NCBI RefSeq assembly: GCF_002914585.1 | Contig: NZ_PDDM01000010.1 | Location: 62,001-126,000 of the forward strand | Origin: Pseudanabaena sp. BC1403 | GTDB taxonomy: Bacteria > Cyanobacteriota > Cyanobacteriia > Pseudanabaenales > Pseudanabaenaceae | Direction of reading: 5' to 3' | Length of the DNA: 64,000 nucleotides | Shown: positions 7,807-16,680 of the stretch, piece by piece | Layout: each line of letters begins with the position of its first letter | Numbering within the stretch: position 1 is the first letter of the stretch | Translations under genes and position numbers: made by a program | The notes under the pieces: generated by a model | The model's input: only the letters and a program-made list of their open reading frames with translations | Told to the model about the DNA's origin: nothing | The model's database searches: none

Positions 7807-10800
7807 AACGATTTGGCAATTCTCTAATATCTTTAGCTCTGGTTCTAACTCTTGGCTGTTTATTAGGGCTGTTAGGTTTTGCAATATGGGATAAAGCTCC
7901 TACGCCATTAACTTCAGTGTCATGGTCGCCTACAGCACAGTGGATCACAACTCCACAGCCTAGTTATCGACTATATGCTCGTCATACCTTCAATCTAACG
8001 AATAAAGCACAGGCTGCATGGCTGAGATTGAGTGCGGATAATAGTTTTATTCTTTATGTCAATGGTAAACAATTGGGACGGCAATTAGCAACGACAAATA
8101 GTTCTTTGTCTTTTGCAGCTCGCAATACCTTAGCCAATCAGAATATAAATGATAGTGAACACTATGATGTTCGTCTTGAAAATCGATTCATAGGATATCA
8201 TCACCACTGGAAACAAACGTTTTATGTAGATTTATCTGAGGTTTTGAGTACTGGTGAAAATGTAATTGCCTTAGAAGTTCAAAAGCAGCGACAGGATGCT
8301 CGTGTGGTTGTTGAAGGATATATTTATCCTGTGAAGGGAGCAAATCCTCTAAGTATTACAACTGGTGAATCGCAATGGAAAGTATCTTCTCTCGCAGAAA
8401 ACGAGCAAAACATTTCTTGGTTTGAGCCAAATTTTTCTGATGAAAACTGGATAGAACCCAAGTTAGCAGGTGCTATTAAAGAAAAAACTTTTAGTAGATT
8501 GAGTCAGAATATTTTCGAGCGTGTTCTCGAAGGATCTTGGATCACGGGAACCGAGAGTAAAAAGGAAGAACTTTGGTTCAATGGAATTTGGGATGTTCCA
8601 CAATCTCAAGGACGCTCATTTATTCGATTTTCTGGTGATGGAGAATATTTGCTGTTGCTAAATGGGCAGATGGTTAGTACCTACAGGAGTGATGATAATA
8701 AAAAGCTGCACCTATTTGAAGTTACTAATTTGATGCATAAAGGTCAAAATATTCTGAGTGCTAGGTTAGCAAGATCTCTAAATATTAATTCAAATGATTC
8801 TCCAAGAATCCCTTTAGGCTTTTTTTTAGATGGTTGGAGAGAAAATATGAATGGCGAAGTTGTTGATACGATCGCCACTAATTCAAGTTGGCAAACATCT
8901 TCAACACCACGGTTTGATGAATCTTCTCCCAGAGCGATCGCCTTTAGGCTTCCAGATCCTCAAGAATTTAATCGCCTATTTGAAGGTAATGCCTATTTAC
9001 TAAACTATCCTGACTTTTTACTCCATAGTTCCTTTTGGCAAATATTGGGCATGGGAGCAGCTATTGTTAATGCCTTGCTAATTGGGCGATTGGGCTTTAA
9101 TTCATCAGGCATGTTCAACTCATTAATTGCTGGAGCAGGGGTAATGCTGCCAGGCACTTTATTTCTAATCGGCATGGGATTGCTGAAACACCGCTATGCT
9201 GAGTCAGAGATGGGGATACTATTTGCCCATCCTTCGGTCAATGTTCTTATATTGCTTATATTTATTAGCATTCAAGTCATCACTTTATTAGGTGGCATCT
9301 GGAGCAACTCACAATATTCAAATGCTAACCGTAATAGCTTTCAAATTTCACTATGGGCTAAAAAATTTGCTGACTCTTCTCTCGAAAATTGGAGTTGGTT
9401 ATTCACTAAATTACAATTATCTCGTTGGGGACAATGGATTTGGCTAACAATGATTGTTGGCATTGGTTTTGGACTCAGAGCGTATGATTTGGCTGCGACC
9501 GCAAGAGACTCTGATGAAAACACTTCTCTTGATGCAATTAGAGGAATTCTCAATACAGGCGCACCTGTTGCTACTTCAGGGATTTGGTATACTCGTGGTC
9601 CCCTCTATCACTACTCTGTCGCACTCTGGCTCAAGATATTTGGCTACTCTTCTGAAAACGCGCGATTTACATCCGTTATTTTTGGGACAATTACACTGGT
9701 TTTAGTCTTTTTCTTAGCACGAAAGTTTACTGGAAAAATATGGCTAGCACTTCTGATTACAGCAATTTTGGCGATCGACCCTTGGGAATTAGCAATTTCG
9801 CGCAACACAAGATTTTACCAGTTCTTACAAATGAATGTCATGCTTGCCTTCTTGTTTTTTGCAAAGGGTTTTATTTTTAAGGAAGGTAAAATTTATCAGT
9901 CTCTATTTTTTGTTTCGACAATGGCTTTTTTGCTTACTCAAGAAGGTTATTTGACACTTTTACCCTGTTTCCTAATCGGATTTCTCTGCTTTTACAGACC
10001 ATTTTCTCTGAAGAAGGATTGGTCAATTGTTATGAGTACTGCCATCGTAATCTTAATATTTGGGTTTAATTTAATCTTCTTTCTTATTCGTTGCTTGACT
10101 CCACCAGTCGGGATATCAAGTGGATCCTCTGTACAGGTTAAACTTCAGCTAGGAGATATTACTGGCTTTGCGGAAGGTCTGTTAGTTGGTAATAGCAGAA
10201 TCAATGTCATCTATAGTTTGTTTTTCTTATTGGGATTCGTTTACTTCCTAATCAAAAGAAACACCAAATTAATCTTCCTATTTAGTAGTATCTTCCTTTT
10301 CTTATTTTCAATTACAATTTTAGTAGTTCAGATTTCTCCCCGTTATACTTTTGCAATTTATCCACTTTTTGTAACTTTATCAGTTTATAGTGCGTTTTGT
10401 ATTTTAGGAAGTCTAGGGGAAATACTGGAAAATGGAATTAACAAATTATTGCCTTTAAGAGCGATCGCGTTGTTTTGTGTTGCTCTGTTATTTATTGGTA
10501 ATTTGGAGCCTGGTAGGTTACTAGCGGGTTATCAAGATGCTCTAGCCAGAGAAAATCCAAAATTATTTGACTATATTAAAGACCATTTACAACCCAATGA
10601 TGTTGTAGTCGCTAACTTACCTGCTGCTGCCGCTGTTTCACTTGGTAAACTTGATTATTTCCTACCATCTCAAGGCATTTTAAGCCTTGATGGATTTTAC
10701 TTAAATCAGGGGCAAATGATTGATCGGTGGGCAGGTGGTAAGGTAGTTAACAGCGTCGATCAATTTTCCGAAGTCTTAAATAAGTCAAATCGTGTCTGGA

Positions 10801-10979
10801 TTCAGCTAGATGATAACCCTCAACCTCAAGATCCAAACCAAAGAGAACTATATGACTATGTTCGGACGCTAGGAAAATCTGTGTTTGAACCTTATGGGGC
10901 TCGCTTACGTCTGTGGCAAAAAGCAGACGGTATGCTGCCAAGAGAAGCCAACGATGGTAAAGACTTAGGGAATTATTGA
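7803..10979 (+). CDS. giant polytopic GT39/ArnT-like glycosyltransferase with N-terminal jelly-roll domains
   Basis: This is a predicted lipid-sugar-using glycosyltransferase of the GT-C fold with a large N-terminal extension (1058 residues). A signal anchor (about 8-30) leads to two beta-rich segments (about 40-180 and 245-380). These resemble the galactose-binding/rhamnosidase-like modules of glycoside hydrolases: LSADNSFILYVNGKQLGRQ, and FSGDGEYLLLLNGQMVSTYR with NILSARLARS. After a few helices the GT-C core begins near residue 548, with D571-E572 in RDSDENTSLDAIRG, where the family carries its catalytic acidic pair. WYTRGPLYHYSVALWLKIFGYS and AIDPWELAISRNTRFYQFLQM follow, then many membrane helices to about residue 910. 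The C-terminal soluble part includes VVVANLPAAAAVSLGKLDYFL. The jelly-roll modules should face the periplasm, where polyprenyl-phosphate sugars are used. The gene is coupled to the TPR protein by an ATGA overlap. Confidence 0.75.
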   Translation: MKRFGNSLISLALVLTLGCLLGLLGFAIWDKAPTPLTSVSWSPTAQWITTPQPSYRLYARHTFNLTNKAQAAWLRLSADNSFILYVNGKQLGRQLATTNSSLSFAARNTLANQNINDSEHYDVRLENRFIGYHHHWKQTFYVDLSEVLSTGENVIALEVQKQRQDARVVVEGYIYPVKGANPLSITTGESQWKVSSLAENEQNISWFEPNFSDENWIEPKLAGAIKEKTFSRLSQNIFERVLEGSWITGTESKKEELWFNGIWDVPQSQGRSFIRFSGDGEYLLLLNGQMVSTYRSDDNKKLHLFEVTNLMHKGQNILSARLARSLNINSNDSPRIPLGFFLDGWRENMNGEVVDTIATNSSWQTSSTPRFDESSPRAIAFRLPDPQEFNRLFEGNAYLLNYPDFLLHSSFWQILGMGAAIVNALLIGRLGFNSSGMFNSLIAGAGVMLPGTLFLIGMGLLKHRYAESEMGILFAHPSVNVLILLIFISIQVITLLGGIWSNSQYSNANRNSFQISLWAKKFADSSLENWSWLFTKLQLSRWGQWIWLTMIVGIGFGLRAYDLAATARDSDENTSLDAIRGILNTGAPVATSGIWYTRGPLYHYSVALWLKIFGYSSENARFTSVIFGTITLVLVFFLARKFTGKIWLALLITAILAIDPWELAISRNTRFYQFLQMNVMLAFLFFAKGFIFKEGKIYQSLFFVSTMAFLLTQEGYLTLLPCFLIGFLCFYRPFSLKKDWSIVMSTAIVILIFGFNLIFFLIRCLTPPVGISSGSSVQVKLQLGDITGFAEGLLVGNSRINVIYSLFFLLGFVYFLIKRNTKLIFLFSSIFLFLFSITILVVQISPRYTFAIYPLFVTLSVYSAFCILGSLGEILENGINKLLPLRAIALFCVALLFIGNLEPGRLLAGYQDALARENPKLFDYIKDHLQPNDVVVANLPAAAAVSLGKLDYFLPSQGILSLDGFYLNQGQMIDRWAGGKVVNSVDQFSEVLNKSNRVWIQLDDNPQPQDPNQRELYDYVRTLGKSVFEPYGARLRLWQKADGMLPREANDGKDLGNY

Positions 10980-11038
10980 ATTTACCCAATTTTTTATTCA
11001 ATTTTTTACTCAACTTTTAAAGCCGCTAGAAGCCATCT

Positions 11039-11992
11039 ATGAAAGATAAGTTACCAATTCTGTTAAAAACAACGGTCAGTTTCGGACTACTCGCTTTTAT
11101 TTTTACGCGCATTGATCTCAACCAAGTGTTGAGCCGTCTGCAAAATCTTTCTTTTCCTTTTGTTCTTTTTGCTTTGCTCTTCTATACTGGCTGTCAATGG
11201 CTTAGCTGCCTAAGATGGCAAGTCGTGCTTAAGTCTGCTGGGTACCATATACCAATTCGCTATTTACTGAGTAGTTATTTTGCGGGGATGTTTGTCAGTA
11301 TCTTTTTGCCTAGTTCTGTTGGGGGAGATGTTTATCGTGTTTATCGGATTACCAAAGCGATCGACGCACCAGAAGCAGCTTTCGCATCAGTTTTCCTAGA
11401 AAGATTTACTGGGTTAGCAGCCGTTTTTGCGCTTGCTCTTGTCGGTATTCCCCCAGCACTAAAAATTATTGGTAGTTGGGATATTGTTGTGCTTTTCCTT
11501 TTCTGTTCTGGCATCATTTGGGGCGGTTTTCTTTTGATTGCTAGTCCTTTGCTGCTGCGTTGGAGCAGACCTTGGTTATTGAAAATAAGGCTTGGTGGTT
11601 TGTGCGATCGCCTTGACAAAGTTCAGCTTGTCGTTATTCAATACCTTAAACATCGACAATCCCTTGGACTAGCGATCGCAATTTCCTTTGTTGTTCAGTT
11701 ATCCATAATTTTTTATCAATATCTCCTTGCTCAACAATTACAAATCCCCATCTCATATTTAGCACTTTTAGTATTTACACCCATTTCTATAGTGGTGACC
11801 TTGATGCCGATTTCTTTGGGCGGATTAGGAATTCAAGAAGGTTTATGGGCTTATCTATTTACTAGAATTGGATTAACAGCTGAGCAGGCTGTCCTTTTAT
11901 CTCTCACTTTCACAGTACTAGGATGGATTCTTGCGCTTCCTGGAGCCATAATTTTGTTTCTAGATTCTAAAGGCTTAAAACCCACAAAATAA
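11039..11992 (+). CDS. flippase-like / lysylphosphatidylglycerol-synthase-TM family protein (UPF0104)
   Basis: This integral membrane protein of 317 residues has about eight hydrophobic helices and no soluble domain. Recognisable family features are the N-terminal LLKTTVSFGLLAFIFTRIDLNQVLSRL, the FAGMFVSIFLPSSVGGDVYRVYRI segment (about residues 81-104) and PISLGGLGIQEGLWAYLF near residue 260. Proteins of this family (related to the membrane half of MprF and to AglD) are often found with glycosyltransferases and are proposed to move lipid-linked molecules. Here it would fit translocation of a glycolipid for the neighbouring GT39-like enzyme, which is an inference. It lies 59 bases after the GT39-like gene and 25 before the next gene, consistent with one operon. 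Confidence 0.8.
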   Translation: MKDKLPILLKTTVSFGLLAFIFTRIDLNQVLSRLQNLSFPFVLFALLFYTGCQWLSCLRWQVVLKSAGYHIPIRYLLSSYFAGMFVSIFLPSSVGGDVYRVYRITKAIDAPEAAFASVFLERFTGLAAVFALALVGIPPALKIIGSWDIVVLFLFCSGIIWGGFLLIASPLLLRWSRPWLLKIRLGGLCDRLDKVQLVVIQYLKHRQSLGLAIAISFVVQLSIIFYQYLLAQQLQIPISYLALLVFTPISIVVTLMPISLGGLGIQEGLWAYLFTRIGLTAEQAVLLSLTFTVLGWILALPGAIILFLDSKGLKPTK

Positions 11993-12017
11993 TAGGAATA
12001 ATAGGAGCAAAAAATAG

Positions 12018-13100
12018 ATGATGATCAAATATTTATTGGCAATGATTTCAATATTGACTTCTTTTCTCTTCTCACCAGAAAAATTCTTCTGGTATTCTTT
12101 GGGAAATAACACACCATTTGCTGAAGCTCAAACTCCTGCTGGTTCGCAGTGGAGTGTCCTCACAAAAGCCGATCCCAACTTTTTGGCTTTCTTAGTAAAA
12201 GCTGTTGTTGTTGACAGTAAGAATGGTGCGATCGGCCGAAATCGCGATGGCTTTATGACTGTAGGTTTTCAGCGTTACTCCAGTCGATTTATTGCCTATG
12301 GCATCTTGACAAAAAATGTCCAATTAGTTGATCTTGGAATCAAAATCATAGAGTACCCTCTATCTTTTCAGAAAACTGATGGAAGCTTTGAGGATTATTC
12401 TCCTGAGAGTAAAGGCAAGAGTTCTGCTAGTAGTGTGGCGTTTTACTTAAATGATTTAGGTGAAAGTTTATTGCTGTGTCAAAAGTCTAAATGGTTTCAA
12501 GAAAGCAAGGAAACTAGCTATCTACGCACAAAAATCATCGAAATGAAACCGACTATCTCCAAATCTCTAACTTGGTTGATGTCACAAGAATCTGAACTCA
12601 TCAAAGGAGACGGAAATGGAAGAGCTACCAATCGTCTGTGGAAGGATGCCAATGCCTTTTATCTGACAGGTAGAGTGTTAGATCGTATAGATGCAGTAAG
12701 ACTAGGTGAAAAATTTGCCATGATGTCATTGCAACAACAGAACGCTGAAGGCGCATTTTTAGAGCAATATGGTTTTGACAGTAGCTACCAAGGTGTTTCT
12801 ATTGAACAAGCTGTGCTGTTTTATACAAATTTGAGTTCTCAAGCTAATCAAAGACCGATTGTGTGGGATGCTATTAAACGAGCTGTTGCACTCGAATTAA
12901 AATCCATTCTATCTAGTGGCGAAGTTAATACAAAGGGCAATACAAGGGTTACTGTGGGGGGAGAAACCTACTTTGGCAAGGAGAAAACAGTAGATTACTT
13001 GGCATTGGTGGATGGGCTAAGTTACTATTATCATCTAACTCAAGACCAAAGTATCAAAGATACCCTAGATCGAGTATTTGTTTTTTATTCCAAAAAGTAA
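12018..13100 (+). CDS. exported protein, possible alpha/alpha-toroid glycan-acting enzyme
   Basis: There is no certain family assignment. The 360-residue protein starts with a hydrophobic leader (about residues 4-20), and Ala-Glu-Ala lies near residue 35, so it is probably exported. The mature part is helical with repeated pairs of helices and aromatic/polar loops: NRDGFMTVGFQRYSSRFIAYGIL, LSFQKTDGSFEDYSPESKGKSSASSVAFYLNDLGESLLL, QQQNAEGAFLEQYGFDSSYQGVSIEQAV. The GSFEDY and GFDSSYQGVS loops resemble substrate loops of toroid-fold glycoside hydrolases and polysaccharide lyases, but no decisive catalytic motif can be named. An AGGAG ribosome site at 12003-12007 supports ATG at 12018, with another ATG three bases later. 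Its place at the end of the glycan island suggests polysaccharide trimming or turnover. Confidence 0.6.
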   Translation: MMIKYLLAMISILTSFLFSPEKFFWYSLGNNTPFAEAQTPAGSQWSVLTKADPNFLAFLVKAVVVDSKNGAIGRNRDGFMTVGFQRYSSRFIAYGILTKNVQLVDLGIKIIEYPLSFQKTDGSFEDYSPESKGKSSASSVAFYLNDLGESLLLCQKSKWFQESKETSYLRTKIIEMKPTISKSLTWLMSQESELIKGDGNGRATNRLWKDANAFYLTGRVLDRIDAVRLGEKFAMMSLQQQNAEGAFLEQYGFDSSYQGVSIEQAVLFYTNLSSQANQRPIVWDAIKRAVALELKSILSSGEVNTKGNTRVTVGGETYFGKEKTVDYLALVDGLSYYYHLTQDQSIKDTLDRVFVFYSKK

Positions 13101-13453
13101 TTCCTTTCTGGATATATTTTCATGTTTTCTTCTATCAAAATTCGTGAAAACCTCGCAGCACAGTCTTTATTGAATGTATTTATTATATTTAATATTAGTT
13201 CTCAAAATGTAAGGGGGTATTCTGAGATTCATACTCCTTTGCTAGGTTATTATACCAATTCTCGAAAGTGCTACTACACTGTCGAGAATTGGTGTAATAA
13301 CCTAGATGCCAAGATTCATACATTATTTGTCTGTCTTAGTAAGGATGACGATCGCTATAAATCACAAGACTATATTGATTGAACATGATCAGTATTGATC
13401 TGATACATCTCGAATAGTGAAAATTTAAAACCTGTGAATTGAGAGAGCATTAT
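13101..13453. repeat. 353-base spacer containing a 64-bp inverted repeat
   Basis: The spacer between the exported protein and the downstream GT2 holds an inverted repeat at 13242-13305. Arms of 24 bases (CTAGGTTATTATACCAATTC and its complement) have one mismatch, and the loop is 16 bases. A frame of 86 codons crosses the hairpin (13122-13382), but its residues are largely repeat-encoded and it is not listed as a gene. The repeat probably ends the upstream transcript. Promoter elements for the GT2 may lie in 13310-13440 but none is clear. Confidence 0.7.
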
Positions 13454-14293
13454 ATGGAATTCCCATTGGTATCAGTTATCGTTCCAACTTATAACTCTGC
13501 TGATTTTTTGGAGCCATGCCTGAAATCTATTCTTGAACAGGGCTATGAAAAAACTGAACTAATTGTTGTAGATAATAACTCAAATGACAATACTAAAATG
13601 ATTGCAAAAAAATACACTGAGCATGTCTATAACAAAGGTAATGAAAGAAGTGCTCAAAGAAATTTTGGTGTCCATCAATCGAATGGTGAGTACGTTTTGA
13701 TGATTGATAGCGATATGGTATTGACTAAGGGGGTTGTACAAGCCTGTGTTGAGGTTGTCCAGAAAGATTTACAACTTAAGGCATTAATTATTCCCGAAGA
13801 ATCATTTGGTGAAGGTGTCTGGGCTAAATGTAAGAAACTAGAAAGATCCTTTTATAGTGGTGTTGATTGGCAAGAAGCGTCAAGATTTTTTGATAAGAAT
13901 GCGTATCTTGAAGCTGGCGGCTATGACGAGGCTATGACGGGATGGGAAGACTATGATCTACCTAATCGCATTGAGTCAAAGCATGGCACTGGGAGTATTG
14001 GTCGTGTTAAAACGTTAATTTATCATAACGAGCGTAAACTGAATTTGTTCGCATCCTGCCGCAAAAAGTTTTACTACGCAAAAACCTTAGATCTATATAT
14101 TCATAAGGATACAAACAAAGATAGACTGCATAAACAAACTTCAATTATTCGTAGATACGGAGTTTTCTTTGCAAACCCTTCCAAGCTTTTCAAGAACCCA
14201 CTTTTAGGAATTGGTATGTTATTTATGAAAACATGTGAGTTTGCCGCTGGAGCTTCTGGTTATGTGGTCGGAAAATTTTCATCCAAGCAATGA
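13454..14293 (+). CDS. family 2 glycosyltransferase
   Basis: This is a GT-A glycosyltransferase with the full set of GT2 signatures: PLVSVIVPTYNSADFLEPCL at the N-terminus, IVVDNNSNDNT (about residues 37-47), the metal-binding DSD in YVLMIDSDMVL (about 78-88) and GGYDEAMTGWEDYDLPNR (about 154-171) carrying the catalytic ED pair. The ATG at 13454 is chosen because a GAGAGAG purine run lies seven to thirteen bases upstream and the GT2 beta strand follows at once. A TTG at 13439 would add five residues. The C-terminus has a weakly hydrophobic segment (NPLLGIGMLFMKTCEFAAGASGYVVG) that could be amphipathic. It is the last gene of the glycan island and convergent with the dihydroorotase-like gene, only four bases apart. 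Confidence 0.88.
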   Translation: MEFPLVSVIVPTYNSADFLEPCLKSILEQGYEKTELIVVDNNSNDNTKMIAKKYTEHVYNKGNERSAQRNFGVHQSNGEYVLMIDSDMVLTKGVVQACVEVVQKDLQLKALIIPEESFGEGVWAKCKKLERSFYSGVDWQEASRFFDKNAYLEAGGYDEAMTGWEDYDLPNRIESKHGTGSIGRVKTLIYHNERKLNLFASCRKKFYYAKTLDLYIHKDTNKDRLHKQTSIIRRYGVFFANPSKLFKNPLLGIGMLFMKTCEFAAGASGYVVGKFSSKQ

Positions 14294-14296
14294 TTC

Positions 14297-15544
14297 TCAT
14301 AAAATTTTGCCGATGAGCGATCGCCCTATATAGTAGCTATTTCTCGATTGAGATGCGATCGCACTATCTTTAGCTAGCCATTCTAAGCTTGGATCGAAAA
14401 GAGTTGATCGTTTTGGTAGAGTCAGTCCCAAGATTTTAGCTGGGTTAACACTAAGGGCTTGCCAAAGCTCACTAGCTGTTAATAATCCTGTAACCACTAA
14501 GTTTTGCCAGAGGACGGGGAGAGCAAACTCTAAGCCGATCGCACCTGCGGGTGCAACCTCAAAAGGCACGACTTTTTCTTCGTAAGCGCAGGGAGTATGG
14601 TCGATCGCAATACTATCAATTGCTCCTGATTTAATACCTGCAATCAACGCAAGGCGATCTCTTTCGCTGCCGAGGGGAGGCATCAAGCGGAGATTTGGGT
14701 CATAGGTTTCTAAATCGCGATCGCAGTGACAGAGATGTAACCAAGTTGTGCTGGCGGTTACAGGTAATCCATCATTTTTGGCTTGAGCAATTAGTTCCAC
14801 ACTCTGATCGGTGGAGAGCCGCATGAAATGGGTGGGTGCTTTGGTAAGGCGGACTAACTCAATTAAGGCGGCAAGAGCTACGGTCTCGGCGGCGGCAGGA
14901 TAACCTGTCATGCCATATTGTAGCGACCATTTCCCTTCTCGAATTACGCCACTACCTGCGAGGTCAGGGTTTTGAGGAAATAGGGCAATTGGTTTACCAA
15001 GCGGTTTGATATATTCCATAGCGCGGCGAACCAGCAGTAAATTAGCGATCGGTTTGCTATCAGTAAAACCAATTACGGATTCGGCTAGCTCGGCAATATC
15101 GGTGAGTTGTTTCCCTTCTAAGCCCTTGGTGATTGCGCCCCATGGTTGCAGAATATCTCCATGTTTTTGCTGCACATTGCGCCAAAATTCTAGGGCGGCA
15201 ATATCGTCGATTGCGGGTTGGGTATTGGGCAAAACGCCAATCGTAGTAAATCCCCCATTTTTAGCCGCTTGCACTAGCTCAGATATCGTTTCTCTAGATT
15301 CATGCCCTGGTTCGCTACTTTTACTATAAAGATCAATCATCCCAGTTCCTAAGATCACACCTGAACGCTCATCAATATTTATTGCCTGAGGAATTTGGGA
15401 TTGATCAAAGTTAGTGTGGATTTGGCGATCGCCATCAACAAAAACATCGGCAAAAGTTTCCACAATCTTTGCGGATGAATCTGCATCAAGAATACGTACT
15501 TGCTTAAATAGAACTGGATAAGCAATGGAATTTTCTAAAGACAT
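14297..15544 (-). CDS. dihydroorotase homologue, probably non-catalytic (PyrC'-like)
   Basis: The protein (415 residues from ATG at 15544) has the fold and length of class I dihydroorotase, the pyrimidine-pathway enzyme that cyclises carbamoyl aspartate. Conserved blocks include GTGMIDLYSKSSEPGHESRET, VLPNTQPAID, LRLMPPLGSERDRLALI, DSIAIDHTPCAYEEK and the AGAIGLEFALPVL end. However, the DxHxH metal motif expected after GMID reads Y73-S-K75, so both histidine ligands are missing. The mid-protein His-His region reads TTWLHLCHCD. The late Asp-His pair is retained. Inactive partners of aspartate carbamoyltransferase with this loss are known (PyrC' in Pseudomonas), so a structural role is more likely than catalysis. 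The longer frame to 15586 is unlikely because it is encoded by the adjacent A-rich palindrome. Confidence 0.8.
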   Translation of the reverse strand: MSLENSIAYPVLFKQVRILDADSSAKIVETFADVFVDGDRQIHTNFDQSQIPQAINIDERSGVILGTGMIDLYSKSSEPGHESRETISELVQAAKNGGFTTIGVLPNTQPAIDDIAALEFWRNVQQKHGDILQPWGAITKGLEGKQLTDIAELAESVIGFTDSKPIANLLLVRRAMEYIKPLGKPIALFPQNPDLAGSGVIREGKWSLQYGMTGYPAAAETVALAALIELVRLTKAPTHFMRLSTDQSVELIAQAKNDGLPVTASTTWLHLCHCDRDLETYDPNLRLMPPLGSERDRLALIAGIKSGAIDSIAIDHTPCAYEEKVVPFEVAPAGAIGLEFALPVLWQNLVVTGLLTASELWQALSVNPAKILGLTLPKRSTLFDPSLEWLAKDSAIASQSRNSYYIGRSLIGKIL

Positions 15545-15551
15545 GTTTGAC

Positions 15552-15617
15552 AAGTAAAAAGGAAAAAGGAAAAAGGAAAAAAGCAATTATTTCTTTTTTT
15601 CCTTTTTCCTTTTTACT
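15552..15617. repeat. purine/pyrimidine inverted repeat
   Basis: Repeated GGAAAAA units on one side and TTTTTCC units on the other form a long imperfect palindrome with an AT loop. It lies between the dihydroorotase-like start and the lipoprotein stop. It may end the lipoprotein transcript. Confidence 0.7.
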
Positions 15618-15628
15618 TTACAACGGTT

Positions 15629-16648
15629 TTACTGAACAATATTTAGCGATCGCTGATTTTGGTAGTAGCTCCGCCATTGCCATTTGCCTTGTGTATCGAC
15701 AGTGGGGGTAAACACACGCACATCAAGCGAATTTAAGCCAATTTCTTGGACGATAATTTCAGGGTAGCGATCGCCATTGATCTCTTGGATGCCATAAAGG
15801 GCATAACTGCTAACGCTATCATTGATGTAGGAAAGCGCTCTAGTATGGGTCAAAATCGGCTCTGATGTCCAATCTCCGTTTGCCGATTTCCGTAACATTA
15901 CTAACATGCTGTACTCTTGGCGCTCAAGGGCGGAGCGGGATAGAAACTCTTTCCACACTTGGGGATCGAATCCTGCTGGACGAATTGGATTGTCGAGGCG
16001 TAAACCTGCAATGATTTCAGGCTGATTGTCACCATCGATATCTGCACATACTAACGAGGCGATCGCTACTTGCGAGGTTGATGCTTGATTTGCACCAAGT
16101 TTTAGAAATAAATTACGCGATTTTTCCAGTATAAGGGGTTGAATTTTGCTGGGGCAGTTAAAAAAGTAGGTGCGATCGCTTGCCGTATTAATGTGATCGC
16201 TAGCCACAATTGTTAAATTGGGCTGACGCAAAATGGCAGGATCAAGGATCTTTGTCGGTTGATTTTTATCACTTTCGGCTGGTGCTTGCACTTTAAAACT
16301 TGCGATCGCGCCAAAAGCATCTGAGCCACGCACTGCACTCACTTGGAACATTCCAAGGGGTTTGCCAAACTGCATCAATGCAAATTTACTACCCACAGGG
16401 ATCGATTGAATTACCCGATCTAAACTGCCGAACTGCTCCACCAAATCCGAAGGGACAATACCTTCGATCGTTTTGCCATCGGGAGAAGATTGGATAAACA
16501 AGAAAATAGGTATAGGTTTTTTGTCAGCTTCAGGTTTTTTGTCATTATTGGGGCTAACGCAAGCATTGAGACCAATAGCAATTCCTAAAATTACGAGAGA
16601 TGTAGCTATAGAGCAGTGAATTTTGTTTTTGGATTGTCTAAATGGCAT
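15629..16648 (-). CDS. lipoprotein with FG-GAP/VCBS-like motifs
   Basis: The function is unknown. From ATG at 16648 the protein has 339 residues. A basic N-terminus (MPFRQSKNK) and hydrophobic core (SLVILGIAIG) end in the lipobox LNAC, so the mature protein should be lipid-anchored at that cysteine. A longer frame to 16708 exists, but its extra 20 residues are encoded in a hairpin (16681-16717), and the signal peptide favours the inner start. Two calcium-blade-like motifs are visible toward the C-terminus: VCADIDGDNQPEIIAGLRL and IQEINGDRYPEIIVQEIG. These resemble FG-GAP/VCBS repeats of beta-propeller proteins. The middle contains a GSKFALMQFGKPLGMFQV segment. It is probably exposed on the outer face of the inner or outer membrane. 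No enzymatic signature is seen. Confidence 0.7.
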   Translation of the reverse strand: MPFRQSKNKIHCSIATSLVILGIAIGLNACVSPNNDKKPEADKKPIPIFLFIQSSPDGKTIEGIVPSDLVEQFGSLDRVIQSIPVGSKFALMQFGKPLGMFQVSAVRGSDAFGAIASFKVQAPAESDKNQPTKILDPAILRQPNLTIVASDHINTASDRTYFFNCPSKIQPLILEKSRNLFLKLGANQASTSQVAIASLVCADIDGDNQPEIIAGLRLDNPIRPAGFDPQVWKEFLSRSALERQEYSMLVMLRKSANGDWTSEPILTHTRALSYINDSVSSYALYGIQEINGDRYPEIIVQEIGLNSLDVRVFTPTVDTQGKWQWRSYYQNQRSLNIVQ

Positions 16649-16680
16649 GATATGCAAGCAGTCTAGAGGTATCTGTCTCA

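Noticed and set aside
13122-13382. 86-codon plus frame in the spacer before the GT2 gene
   Set aside because: It runs through a perfect 24-base-arm hairpin, which alone accounts for part of the residues (YYTNSRKCYYTVENWCNN). It shows no protein-like pattern.
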